Below, piece by piece: positions 1-5,244 of a stretch of DNA of 5,721 bases. The notes beneath the pieces were generated by a model, which worked only from the letters and a program-made list of their open reading frames with translations, did no database searches and had not been told where the DNA came from. Position 1 is the stretch's first letter, and every line of letters starts with the position of its first letter. Origin of the DNA: Gallionella sp. (GTDB lineage Bacteria > Pseudomonadota > Gammaproteobacteria > Burkholderiales > Gallionellaceae); NCBI GenBank assembly GCA_024654105.1, contig JANLID010000031.1, positions 1 to 5,721 of the forward strand. Direction: 5' to 3'. A program made the translations under genes and the position numbers.

Positions 1-175
1 GCGTGCGCGCGCGAGTAAAGTCGGTCAGCGTACCTTGCTGCAACTTCGCGCTCAACTCGACTTGTAGGCGCGTCAGTACGGCGAGCACCTTCGCGCGCAC
101 GCTGGCAGTGTAGCGGAGCAGATCGATCTGCCCGGTAAGCAGTTCGTCGATGATGGCTTGGTCGGAGGAGATCAT
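1..175 (-). CDS. Probable minor head / head morphogenesis protein, N-terminal part (partial)
   Basis: The frame starts at ATG 175-173 and stays open to the left edge, giving 58 residues without a stop. It opens MISSDQAIIDELLTGQIDLL and continues with a helical, Leu/Ala-rich stretch (RYTASVRAKVLAVLTRLQVE) ending in LTDFTRART. This arrangement, an early 'L..GQ.dLLRY.a.vR.kvl..L..l...L' followed by 'dFtRaR', resembles the N-termini of phage head morphogenesis (MuF/SPP1 gp7-like) minor capsid proteins, which sit near the portal and assist head assembly or ejection. The start codon overlaps the stop of the upstream tagged gene as ATGA, and no good Shine-Dalgarno precedes it, so translation is probably coupled. 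Position after terminase and portal fits a head gene. The diagnostic C-terminal domain lies outside the window, so the assignment rests on N-terminal resemblance and gene order. Confidence 0.62.
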   Translation of the reverse strand, partial: MISSDQAIIDELLTGQIDLLRYTASVRAKVLAVLTRLQVELSAKLQQGTLTDFTRART

Positions 176-507
176 TTGCGCAAATGGACAACACCAACAA
201 CAGGTAAAGACTTTCTTGACGCAAATCCAGCAGGATTATTTAATCTCCGAGTCGTCAATGATCCTTTGATAGGCAAACGAACCTTTAAGACAACAGCAGG
301 CTTTCCAGACACCAGCGACGCCATACGTGAGTACATCAATGCTTGTCGGATGCTCATAGTTGCGTAAGCACGACTTTTCTTCGATGCACGCACAGCGGAA
401 AAGACTCTGTCCGTCCCGTGATAACCAACGACTGGTTTGATTATGCCTCTCCTATGCTGACGGCGCACTTGTGCCGCCGCTTGTCTTGCCGCATCTGACC
501 AGGCCAT
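172..507 (-). CDS. MAWSDAAR-tagged basic protein with YHGT ADP-ribosyltransferase-like motif (tag protein A)
   Basis: This is a 111-residue, strongly basic protein. Residues 1-16 (MAWSDAARQAAAQVRR) match the N-termini of two other proteins in this window. After a short linker (IIKPV, 22-26) comes GYHGT (28-32), then an aromatic/basic stretch, 'AYATMS..QALMYSRM' (47-62) and a hydrophobic strand 'AVVLKVRLP' (71-79). The order YHGT, then A..YA, then a V.L.V.LP strand is what is seen in small ADP-ribosyltransferase-fold proteins of phages and toxins. I do not see a convincing catalytic Glu motif, so activity is uncertain and it may be a degenerate or only superficially similar domain. The start at 507 is preceded by GGAGAAAGG at good spacing and overlaps the upstream stop as TAATG. 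An in-frame upstream ATG at 627 lies inside the previous gene and lacks support. Much of the body is AT-richer than its neighbours. Confidence 0.85.
   Translation of the reverse strand: MAWSDAARQAAAQVRRQHRRGIIKPVVGYHGTDRVFSAVRASKKSRAYATMSIRQALMYSRMASLVSGKPAVVLKVRLPIKGSLTTRRLNNPAGFASRKSLPVVGVVHLRK
472..492 (-). repeat. Tag-coding direct repeat, copy in tag protein A
   Basis: These 21 bases are identical to 3709-3729 in the gene before the portal, including every wobble position. Over 472-507 against 3709-3744 I count 32 of 36 bases identical by eye. Both encode the AARQAAA part of the tag. Confidence 0.85.
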
Positions 508-743
508 TATCCTTTCTCCAATTTGCGTTGCGCGATAGCGAACAGCAAATGCGCCGTTGCGCCCGGCTCCGGTGCTGCACCCGCTAGACCGCATTCGACA
601 CGTGAGTCTCCGCAGTCTACGACACATGCCACATTGTGCGCGTCGCCATACTCGCCGCGCTCGATTGCATCGGCCAGCGCTCGCAGTACGCGCGGCACGT
701 CGGTCAAATCGCGGTCTGGAAACGCAAGAAGCTGGGCTTTCAC
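507..743 (-). CDS. Phage small protein of unknown function, 78 aa
   Basis: This gene encodes a 78-residue protein with N-terminal VKAQLLAFPDRDL (first residue Met when initiated), a helical 'VPRVLRALADAIERGEYGD' segment (about 16-34), a strand 'HNVACVVDCGDSRVECGLAG' and a C-terminal helix 'TAHLLFAIAQRKLEKG'. This layout ('lLAFP.r', 'LraLAd.IE.GEYGd', 'a..v.dcg...ve.g.lG', 'A..ll..aqrkLe') is familiar from small uncharacterised proteins common in phages and prophages of Proteobacteria; no function is known to me. I chose GTG 743 because it makes a GTGA overlap with the upstream gene, matching the coupling used across this cluster, and because family members usually begin just before the 'k.q.LaFP' motif. 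GTG 767 would add eight residues and cannot be excluded. It overlaps the next gene by one base (TAATG). Confidence 0.82.
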   Translation of the reverse strand: MKAQLLAFPDRDLTDVPRVLRALADAIERGEYGDAHNVACVVDCGDSRVECGLAGAAPEPGATAHLLFAIAQRKLEKG

Positions 744-898
744 TCCGACACCCTTAATGATTGGCACAACGCGAAGCCATAAGCCAAATCCGCATATAGC
801 AACCGCACCTTTTCACAGCGATCGAGTGTAGCAAAGGCGTCAATAATCAACGGCGTGTACGGACCGTACAAGAAAAGCGTGAGGAGGAACACCGTCAT
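740..898 (-). CDS. Small protein with hydrophobic N-terminus, 52 aa, unknown function
   Basis: This is a short gene of 52 codons plus TGA. The product starts MTVFLLTLFLYGPYTPLII, an uncharged hydrophobic segment that could be a signal peptide or a single membrane anchor. It continues DAFATLDRCEKVRLLYADLA and ends YGFALCQSLRVSE, with two Cys residues at positions 28 and 45 that could pair if the C-terminal part is exported. The pattern of a short hydrophobic head followed by 'F.tl..C......C' is seen in many uncharacterised small phage proteins. Support that it is translated: GAGGGG lies five bases before the ATG, the start overlaps the previous stop as ATGA, and its own stop overlaps the next start as GTGA. 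It would otherwise leave a hole in a tightly packed operon. Function is unknown; membrane or periplasmic location is an inference from hydrophobicity. Confidence 0.78.
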   Translation of the reverse strand: MTVFLLTLFLYGPYTPLIIDAFATLDRCEKVRLLYADLAYGFALCQSLRVSE

Positions 899-1158
899 TT
901 CAGCCCCTCAGTGTGCCGATGCACATACTCGGCTTGCAACCACGCAAGGGAGCCGAGCATCGCGTATAGGTCCTTATGGTGATCGCACCACAGCGATGCC
1001 CGCAGATTGTCCGCTTGGAATCCTGTACCAATGAACGACTGCAACTCGCCCGACTCCGCCCTACCGAGCAACAAACGCAACGCCTCGACCAACGCAGTGT
1101 TCACAGTGCGGTCGCCCGGCACGCGGCTACCAGGCAGAGCCTTGACATTACTGGTCAT
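895..1158 (-). CDS. Phage small protein of unknown function, 87 aa
   Basis: This encodes 87 residues with the N-terminus MTSNVKALPGSRVPGDRTVN, then a helix 'TALVEALRLLLGRAESGELQSFIGTG' (about 21-46), a short strand region containing 'NLRASLWCDHHKDLYAML' and a C-terminal helix 'GSLAWLQAEYVHRHTEGLK'. The pattern 'V..LPG.rvP......ve.L..ll..a.sGel....g.g' followed by a strand and a final 'lG.La.Lq.ey' helix is recurrent among small soluble phage and prophage proteins of unknown role, and I recognise the type but not a function. The start codon overlaps the stop of the 29-residue membrane protein as ATGA and has no clear Shine-Dalgarno of its own, so it is probably translated by coupling. Its stop overlaps the next gene as ATGA. 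Nothing suggests truncation. Confidence 0.83.
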   Translation of the reverse strand: MTSNVKALPGSRVPGDRTVNTALVEALRLLLGRAESGELQSFIGTGFQADNLRASLWCDHHKDLYAMLGSLAWLQAEYVHRHTEGLK

Positions 1159-1244
1159 GGCTGCATCGCCACATGAATGGAAAACACCAGCGTAAGTAAA
1201 ATCAGGGCGAAGAAGATCAGCGCCACATCCGATAACGAAATCAT
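1155..1244 (-). CDS. Mini membrane protein, 29 aa, unknown function
   Basis: This very short gene starts at ATG 1244 and ends at TGA 1157-1155. The product begins MISLSDVALIFFALILLTLV and ends FSIHVAMQP. Residues about 7-22 are almost wholly hydrophobic and long enough for one membrane span, with one acidic residue near the N-terminus and no basic cluster. Evidence that it is a gene: AAGGG sits six bases before the ATG, the start overlaps the upstream stop as TAATG, and the stop overlaps the next start as ATGA, so it fills exactly the space between two well-supported genes. It is too small to assign to a family. It could be a modulator of a host membrane process, but it is too short and in the wrong place to be called a holin. 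Confidence 0.72.
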   Translation of the reverse strand: MISLSDVALIFFALILLTLVFSIHVAMQP

Positions 1245-1558
1245 TAATGTCCCTTGCGCAACGGCGCGAGTATCTTCAGCCGGTCAAGCAGACGAGGTGA
1301 AGCCACCTGCACCCGCTGCGCTGCCGCAAGCCGCAGTTGTTCAACGAAAGCCTGCTTCGCCATCTCGATCAAACCATACATCAGAACTTGATCATGCAGC
1401 GGCCCCTGAAGCTGAAGCTGACCATTAGCGAACAGCGTGATCGTGATCTGCTGCGCGATGCCGTCATTCGCAAGTGATTCAGCCTTACCACCGTTGATTG
1501 GTTCAACCAACGCCTCCGCGACATTCGCTGCGGACTTCTCTTCCAGTTCCTTGTTCAT
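1244..1558 (-). CDS. Phage small protein of unknown function, 104 aa
   Basis: This is a 104-residue soluble protein. The N-terminal third is polar and charged (MNKELEEKSAANVAEALVEP), residues about 36-52 form a probable beta hairpin (QQITITLFANGQLQLQGPL), and the following segment (HDQVLMYGLIEMAKQAFVEQ) is a probable amphipathic helix. The C-terminus is basic and Leu-rich. The 'i.i.l..nGqlqlqGPl.....ly.liE.Ak' core recurs in small phage proteins whose role is not known to me. I chose ATG 1558 because AAAGGAG precedes it at seven bases; a GTG start at 1585 would place this ribosome site inside the coding region and add nine arginine-rich residues. A weak hairpin lies between this gene and the previous one. 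Its stop overlaps the next start by one base (TAATG). Confidence 0.83.
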   Translation of the reverse strand: MNKELEEKSAANVAEALVEPINGGKAESLANDGIAQQITITLFANGQLQLQGPLHDQVLMYGLIEMAKQAFVEQLRLAAAQRVQVASPRLLDRLKILAPLRKGH

Positions 1559-1577
1559 TCCTCTTCTCCTTTCAATA

Positions 1578-1608
1578 CCACGCACCCACCGATTAAATAG
1601 ATGCGTGG
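1578..1608 (-). promoter_or_regulatory. Inverted repeat before the 104-aa gene
   Basis: A perfect 7-bp inverted repeat, CCACGCA at 1578-1584 and TGCGTGG at 1602-1608, with a 17-base AT-containing loop, lies in one of the few non-coding gaps. On the transcribed strand it ends about 20 bases before the start codon and just before the ribosome site. It has no following T-run, so it is not an intrinsic terminator. It could be a weak mRNA hairpin or chance. Confidence 0.28.
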
Positions 1609-1618
1609 CCCAGCGTAG

Positions 1619-1882
1619 TTACTCGACCAGCAATACCGCTTTGATCGTGATCGACTCGTTACTCCCCTGCTCATGGAAGCTGCCCGACGCGTCGATGCTC
1701 AGACCGTATTGCCTGCCCGCGTACTCGTAAATCCGTACCCGGTCCACCTCAGCACAAAGATGATCGGCCACCCGCGTAGGTACCCCATTGTGCGGCTGTG
1801 CCTCATCTTTCACCTGCTGGGCGCGGATCGCCTCTTTCAACTTCGCCTTGTCTTTACCTACTACCTGAATTGAAAAGCTCAT
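1619..1882 (-). CDS. Phage small protein of unknown function, 87 aa
   Basis: This encodes 87 residues. It begins MSFSIQVVGKDKAKLKEAIR, a strand followed by a basic helix, then a linker (AQQVKDEAQPHNGVPTRVAD), a second helix (HLCAEVDRVRIYEYAG) and a C-terminal two-strand region 'YGLSIDASGSFHEQGSNESITIKAVLLVE'. The order 'msfsIqv.gkdKaklk.ai', Ala-rich helix, 'v..dasGs......sit.a.vlv' resembles a class of small uncharacterised phage proteins found near head genes; I do not know a function. AAGGA lies six bases before the ATG. The start also overlaps, as ATGA, the end of a frame belonging to the short broken gene upstream. The stop is followed by about 60 non-coding bases before the next gene. 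Confidence 0.83.
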   Translation of the reverse strand: MSFSIQVVGKDKAKLKEAIRAQQVKDEAQPHNGVPTRVADHLCAEVDRVRIYEYAGRQYGLSIDASGSFHEQGSNESITIKAVLLVE

Positions 1883-1981
1883 GATGTTTCCTTTTTAGTT
1901 GGAGCCTCCACGCGGTTAAGCGGTCGCGTAGTCCCCGCCTTCTGTCGGATTGGCAATGCTAGTTTTCTTCTAACCCAACAT
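1879..1981 (-). pseudogene. Short basic gene interrupted by an apparent +1 frameshift, about 33 aa
   Basis: Right after the portal stop an ideal ribosome site (AAGGAG, six bases before) leads to ATG 1981, but this frame reads only Met-Leu-Gly and then TAG at 1972-1970. Moving forward by one base at that point opens a frame that runs without a stop to TGA 1881-1879, which overlaps the next gene's start as ATGA, the junction type used throughout this cluster. The joined product would read MLGRRKLALPIRQKAGTTRP then LNRVEAPTKKETS: 33 residues, basic, unrecognised. Possible explanations are a real single-base insertion (in the GGG or TT run), a sequencing error, programmed +1 frameshifting at GGT-TAG, or a three-codon leader with a separate TTG-started peptide. 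In the unshifted frame, 17 sense codons follow the TAG before a TAA, so amber readthrough is another option. Confidence 0.5.
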
Positions 1982-1992
1982 GTAGAACTCCT

Positions 1993-3489
1993 TTACTGCC
2001 CTTGCGCCCCTCCACCACCAGCATTCTGATCAGCAAATGCTGCCTGCGCTGCCGCCTGTTGGTCAGCCAATTGCTGCTGGCGGGCCTCGATCTGCGCTTG
2101 ATGCTCCTCGAGGGTAACATCCTGCGCGATCAGCTCGCCCTGCTGGAGGTTAGCGAAGAATTCTTGGTCGCTCAGCCCACCACTCTGCCACGCAGCCATC
2201 TGCGCCATGAGGTCTGCAGAGGTCATCCGCGCTGGGTAGAAGTCCCGGTTCAGTTCAACAAGAGCATCTTTCGGATCCGCGCCCGCCCACTCAACAAACC
2301 ACTTAGTCGCCTTGGTCATGCCAAGGGAAATCGCCTGCGCCACGGAGGCCAGCATCGATTCTTCGCCCTTGCGATGGATGGAGGCGGTCTGCGCCGTCTC
2401 GACGGCAAGTTTCTGCGGCTCCAGCATCCGCGCCCCAAGCACGGCCATCATTTGTTCTTTACGCTCCAGAGCCTTTTCCAAAGGTGCGAGCCCATTGCCA
2501 GTGTACTCGATGAATTTGCCATCCGCGTTTTCATTCGGCGTGATGATCGCCGTGCCGCTGCCCACGTAGACCTTATCACCAGGGTTCTCTGGCTTAAACC
2601 CAGACAGGAACAGCGTCGGCGGTGAAAAGTACAAGCACTGCTCGTAGGTTGCGCTTGTCCTATAATGGGAATACCCCATGTCAACCAAATCGATTAGCGG
2701 CGGATCATCCACATCGGTGCCCACGTCGTCCGTGCCCATGATAACTAACGGAATGAAATCCAGCGGCTTATTATTCATCTTCGGGAAAACATCGCTGCCA
2801 ACTTGGACGAATGTAACCACAGCGTTCTTAGCCACCGCTTGGCCTTTTGCCATCTTAAATACTTGTTGGCGGTACACCTTGCCTTCCTCTGCATCGACCA
2901 GATCTAATACCCGCCACCGCTCCTCCTCCTTCTCAACATACTGATCTTCCGGATCTACGACCATCTCCGTTTCTTCTAGCACGGCATGGACAAGAACAGT
3001 CTGATTGTTGACGCGCCCCGTGCGCCAGTTCAACAAGGAGAACGTATTGTATAACTGCATCGTTGGACGAAGGTTGAGTTGAATAGCGTCCGCTTGTGTG
3101 ATGCCCTCGGGGGCGGTGGGGTAGTCCACCAGAACCGCGAGCCTACCTTGCTCCAGGGCTTCCTCCGCAACATCCTGCAGGAAAAGTTGGAAGGGCTGCC
3201 CCGCTGCATCCACATCCTCAAGCAGAGGCTTGACCGCTTCCGGTACTTCGATTTTCGGAGGCTGGCGGAAAATCATGCCGAGCAGGCCAGCAATCGTACG
3301 CCAAAAAGCATTGTACAAAGTTGCCCGCTTGAGCATTAAGGTATGGCTATCAACAGGCTGATCTTTTAATTTGGGCAGATACTTTTCACCTGCCTCCCGT
3401 ACCGCATCACTACCCGCGGCGAGATCACGACACCTCTCCCACTTTGGCAGCATCCGCTTATAGTCACGGTGTGTAGAATTTACCGGCAT
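1993..3489 (-). CDS. Phage portal protein, DUF4055 family
   Basis: The 498-residue product would form the ring at the unique capsid vertex through which DNA is packaged and ejected, docking the terminase and later the neck. The N-terminal part has 'WERCRDLAAGSDAVREAGEKYLP' (17-39), 'RATLYNAFWRTIAGLLGMIFRQPP' (55-78) and 'DAAGQPFQLFLQDVAEEALEQGRLAVLVDYP' (94-124), which is the characteristic DUF4055 pattern. The middle has 'PPLIDLVDMGYSHYRTSATYEQCLYF', also typical of the family. The C-terminus changes to a Gln/Ala-rich probable coiled coil (about 460-487) and a GGGGAQGQ tail. Length fits the family. The ATG at 3489 has a GGAG somewhat far upstream (about 11 bases). The upstream tag gene ends with TAG, and the portal ATG follows in the same reading frame after one codon (ACC). 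It follows terminase as expected. Confidence 0.93.
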   Translation of the reverse strand: MPVNSTHRDYKRMLPKWERCRDLAAGSDAVREAGEKYLPKLKDQPVDSHTLMLKRATLYNAFWRTIAGLLGMIFRQPPKIEVPEAVKPLLEDVDAAGQPFQLFLQDVAEEALEQGRLAVLVDYPTAPEGITQADAIQLNLRPTMQLYNTFSLLNWRTGRVNNQTVLVHAVLEETEMVVDPEDQYVEKEEERWRVLDLVDAEEGKVYRQQVFKMAKGQAVAKNAVVTFVQVGSDVFPKMNNKPLDFIPLVIMGTDDVGTDVDDPPLIDLVDMGYSHYRTSATYEQCLYFSPPTLFLSGFKPENPGDKVYVGSGTAIITPNENADGKFIEYTGNGLAPLEKALERKEQMMAVLGARMLEPQKLAVETAQTASIHRKGEESMLASVAQAISLGMTKATKWFVEWAGADPKDALVELNRDFYPARMTSADLMAQMAAWQSGGLSDQEFFANLQQGELIAQDVTLEEHQAQIEARQQQLADQQAAAQAAFADQNAGGGGAQGQ

Positions 3490-3492
3490 GGT

Positions 3493-3744
3493 CTATTTAC
3501 TCCGATACAACAGACGTAAAGAATTACGGTCCGCGGTAGACGCTAACGCTTGCCGATGAACCAGTAGCCTTTGGCGAATATTCCGCCCCGCCGCTTTTCG
3601 TTGCGCCCGCAGCATCTTTGCCAATTCCCCTCGACGTTCTGGACTTGACGAATGACCAAATGTGACCGGTTTAATCGTCTTCGCTTTTTTGTGCAATCGT
3701 CGCGCTTCTGCCGCCGCTTGTCTTGCCGCTTCACTCCAGGCCAT
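3493..3744 (-). CDS. MAWSEAAR-tagged basic protein, 83 aa (tag protein B)
   Basis: This small, very basic protein begins MAWSEAARQAAAEARR, the same N-terminal tag as two other proteins in the window. The body carries FG (29-30), 'LAKMLRAQRK' (41-50) and 'STADRN' (69-74). All three landmarks recur in the same order in the tag protein between the terminase genes, so the two are diverged paralogs. Just after the tag, IKPV (24-27) also matches tag protein A. No known domain is recognised; the charge suggests contact with nucleic acid or an acidic partner. ATG 3744 is preceded by AAGGGAG at seven bases; an upstream in-frame ATG at 3804 lies inside the previous gene and the tag homology begins only at 3744. 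It overlaps the upstream gene by 14 bases and ends in TAG six bases before and in frame with the portal start. Confidence 0.85.
   Translation of the reverse strand: MAWSEAARQAAAEARRLHKKAKTIKPVTFGHSSSPERRGELAKMLRAQRKAAGRNIRQRLLVHRQALASTADRNSLRLLYRSK
3709..3738 (-). repeat. Tag-coding repeat, copy in tag protein B (matches both other tags)
   Basis: Bases 3709-3729 are identical to 472-492 (tag protein A). The partly overlapping bases 3724-3738 are identical to 5497-5511 (tag protein C). This copy therefore shares one half of its tag DNA with each of the others, as expected if tag sequences recombine or are gene-converted. Confidence 0.8.
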
Positions 3745-3913
3745 AATCGTACTCCCTTTCATCTGCACCATCTCGCGATTCGTAACCGTGGCAGATAGCT
3801 TCATCCGCGGCCTCGGTCAGTGCGGCAAGACGATCCAGTTCCATTGCGGCCAGCGCCGCTTCCGTCTCGCCTGGGCGCAGGTCATTGTCCATCCCTTTGT
3901 GCTTACGGACCAT
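3731..3913 (-). CDS. Small acidic protein, 60 aa, unknown function
   Basis: The product starts MVRKHKGMDNDLRPGETEAA, has an Ala/Leu/Glu-rich probable helix (LAAMELDRLAALTEAADEAI) and an acidic tyrosine-containing tail (CHGYESRDGADEREYDYGLE). I recognise no family. Its reality is supported by GGAGG six bases before ATG 3913, the TGATG overlap with the large terminase stop, and its fit between terminase and the next tag gene, which it overlaps by 14 bases. A GTG at 3916 is also in frame and would give a GTGA overlap, but it sits too close to the GGAGG. Its acidic character contrasts with the basic tag protein encoded next, so a binding partnership is conceivable but is only a guess. Confidence 0.7.
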   Translation of the reverse strand: MVRKHKGMDNDLRPGETEAALAAMELDRLAALTEAADEAICHGYESRDGADEREYDYGLE

Positions 3914-5208
3914 CACACACCTCCAATTTGAATGCGCTGCGCACGGTCGTGCTTAATAGGAAACTCATACGCCATCGGATATGAGGTTGCGTCATTCTGA
4001 TGATCGAACCCCGACTTCTTGTCAGGCTCGCCGTTGTCGTCGTAAGACTGCTGCTCTAAGCACTTCACTATGGTGGGGCATGCGCGCGCATTCACATGCA
4101 GACAACCAATCTCTATCTGCTTATTCGTCGCGTTCACACGGTCCTTAATTGACGGGCTTTGATTCTCGGCCCGCACCGTGAATCCCGCCTGCTCCAGCAG
4201 AGCGATGTCGCTCTTGCTGGCGTCCACCGTCTCGCGATTTTTTCCAGTAGGATCCGGGTACACGATAATGCGATGCCCTTGATCGGCCCACCGCTCTTTG
4301 ACGATCTTCACCATGTCCGGTGTATCGAAGACGTCCTTCAACTCGGCAACATAATGCCACCCGTTCGGCCGTTGCACGGCAACCGATGCCGCCATCTTCG
4401 TTACGTTGAAGTCCATCCCGATAAATAACGGCTCAGCCAATACCTTTCCGTTCGCGTCTTTGACCGGCGTCTTAATTGTTTCATGCGAATCGCACCGCTT
4501 ACGATCATAGCTACGATACACCGTCCCGCTGGTGAGGTTGACGAACTGACCATCGATATACGCGGCCACAAGTTCTTTGGTGTAAGCCTCGAACAGCGAC
4601 GGTATATACTCCTCCGGGAGATTCGCTTCATTGTCGTATGTCGAAACTTGCAGCAACCCGTAGTTCTTCGCTAGCTCCGGCTTCTCGGCCACGTCCGCAA
4701 CAAACAACTTATGCGTCGCGCGAAACCCTTCAGGCGTCGTCACCACATCCACACCGTTCTTCAATGATGCATCGTTGTAGCGCATCCGCGCGATAATTTT
4801 GCGCCACGCGTTGTGCGCTTTGCGAGGTTCCAACATATCGAACTCGTCGATCAGCGCATACCCGATCTTAAATCCGATAATAACATTCGGATTCTCCATG
4901 CTACGGCAAATCGTCGTGCCGCGATATTGGCGGCCGGAGTAGAAGTGGACTTCCTTGTTGCCCTCTTTCACGTCGACGCGCAGCCCGAAGTCTGATGCCA
5001 CTTCTTCCATAGTTGGGTAGAAAATGTCGCGGATCATCGGGTAAGTGGGCGCGAAATAACCGGCGTTGATACGTGGATGCTCCCAATGGTGCGCCGCCAT
5101 CGCCATGCAGCCGGTCCACGTCTTGGACGAGCCGAACCCACCGACCATGGCCCGATATTTATTCGGCATGGATAAGAACTCGCACTGCGGACGATTGGCG
5201 GTGGGCAT
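3913..5208 (-). CDS. terL: Phage terminase large subunit (ATPase and nuclease)
   Basis: This 431-residue protein is the DNA packaging motor: it cuts concatemeric DNA and pumps it into the prohead through the portal. The N-terminal ATPase half has a Walker A variant GGFGSSKT (23-30), Walker B 'YALIDEFD' (117-124, with Asp121-Glu122) and the coupling motif 'VVTTPEGF' (155-162). The C-terminal RNase H-like nuclease half has 'IGMDFNV' (Asp266), 'VYPDPTG' (Asp319) and 'GFDHQNDATSYPM' (Asp402 and Asp406), so all expected acidic residues are present. Length is normal and nothing appears broken. ATG 5208 is the first start after an in-frame TGA; its Shine-Dalgarno is weak (GAAGAAA). It lies between the 90-residue tag gene and the 60-residue gene, whose start overlaps its TGA. 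The small terminase is separated from it by the tag gene. Confidence 0.96.
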   Translation of the reverse strand: MPTANRPQCEFLSMPNKYRAMVGGFGSSKTWTGCMAMAAHHWEHPRINAGYFAPTYPMIRDIFYPTMEEVASDFGLRVDVKEGNKEVHFYSGRQYRGTTICRSMENPNVIIGFKIGYALIDEFDMLEPRKAHNAWRKIIARMRYNDASLKNGVDVVTTPEGFRATHKLFVADVAEKPELAKNYGLLQVSTYDNEANLPEEYIPSLFEAYTKELVAAYIDGQFVNLTSGTVYRSYDRKRCDSHETIKTPVKDANGKVLAEPLFIGMDFNVTKMAASVAVQRPNGWHYVAELKDVFDTPDMVKIVKERWADQGHRIIVYPDPTGKNRETVDASKSDIALLEQAGFTVRAENQSPSIKDRVNATNKQIEIGCLHVNARACPTIVKCLEQQSYDDNGEPDKKSGFDHQNDATSYPMAYEFPIKHDRAQRIQIGGV

Positions 5209-5244
5209 AATTATGTTTCTTCAAAGCGGTTCGGTAGGTGTTTC

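Noticed and set aside
1..15. Alternating GCGCGC run at the left edge, possibly Z-DNA or a packaging site
   Set aside because: It is coding sequence for Arg/Ala codons in the minor head gene and too short to interpret.
158..367. Plus-strand open frame of 69 codons at the left
   Set aside because: It overlaps the well-supported tag protein A and minor head gene on the other strand. Its composition looks like a shadow frame and all supported genes run leftward.
508..627. Upstream in-frame start giving tag protein A an extra 40 residues
   Set aside because: The extension runs through the previous gene in another frame, lacks a ribosome site, and homology with the other tag proteins starts exactly at the ATG at 507.
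1993..2028. Gln-rich and Gly-rich portal C-terminus as a sign of a frameshift or repeat expansion
   Set aside because: Disordered Gln/Ala/Gly tails are ordinary at portal C-termini and the frame ends cleanly at TAA.
2002..2625. Long plus-strand open frame (207 codons) opposite the portal gene
   Set aside because: It is antisense to a clear DUF4055 portal, has no recognisable protein pattern and is rich in Arg/Leu as expected from the reverse frame of a GC-rich gene.
2661..2666. TATAAT on the plus strand, a perfect -10 hexamer
   Set aside because: It lies inside the portal gene, has no matching -35 at proper spacing and would drive antisense transcription. Probably chance.
3745..3804. Upstream in-frame start giving tag protein B an extra 20 residues
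   Set aside because: It overlaps the 60-residue gene, and the AAGGGAG ribosome site and tag homology both mark the ATG at 3744.
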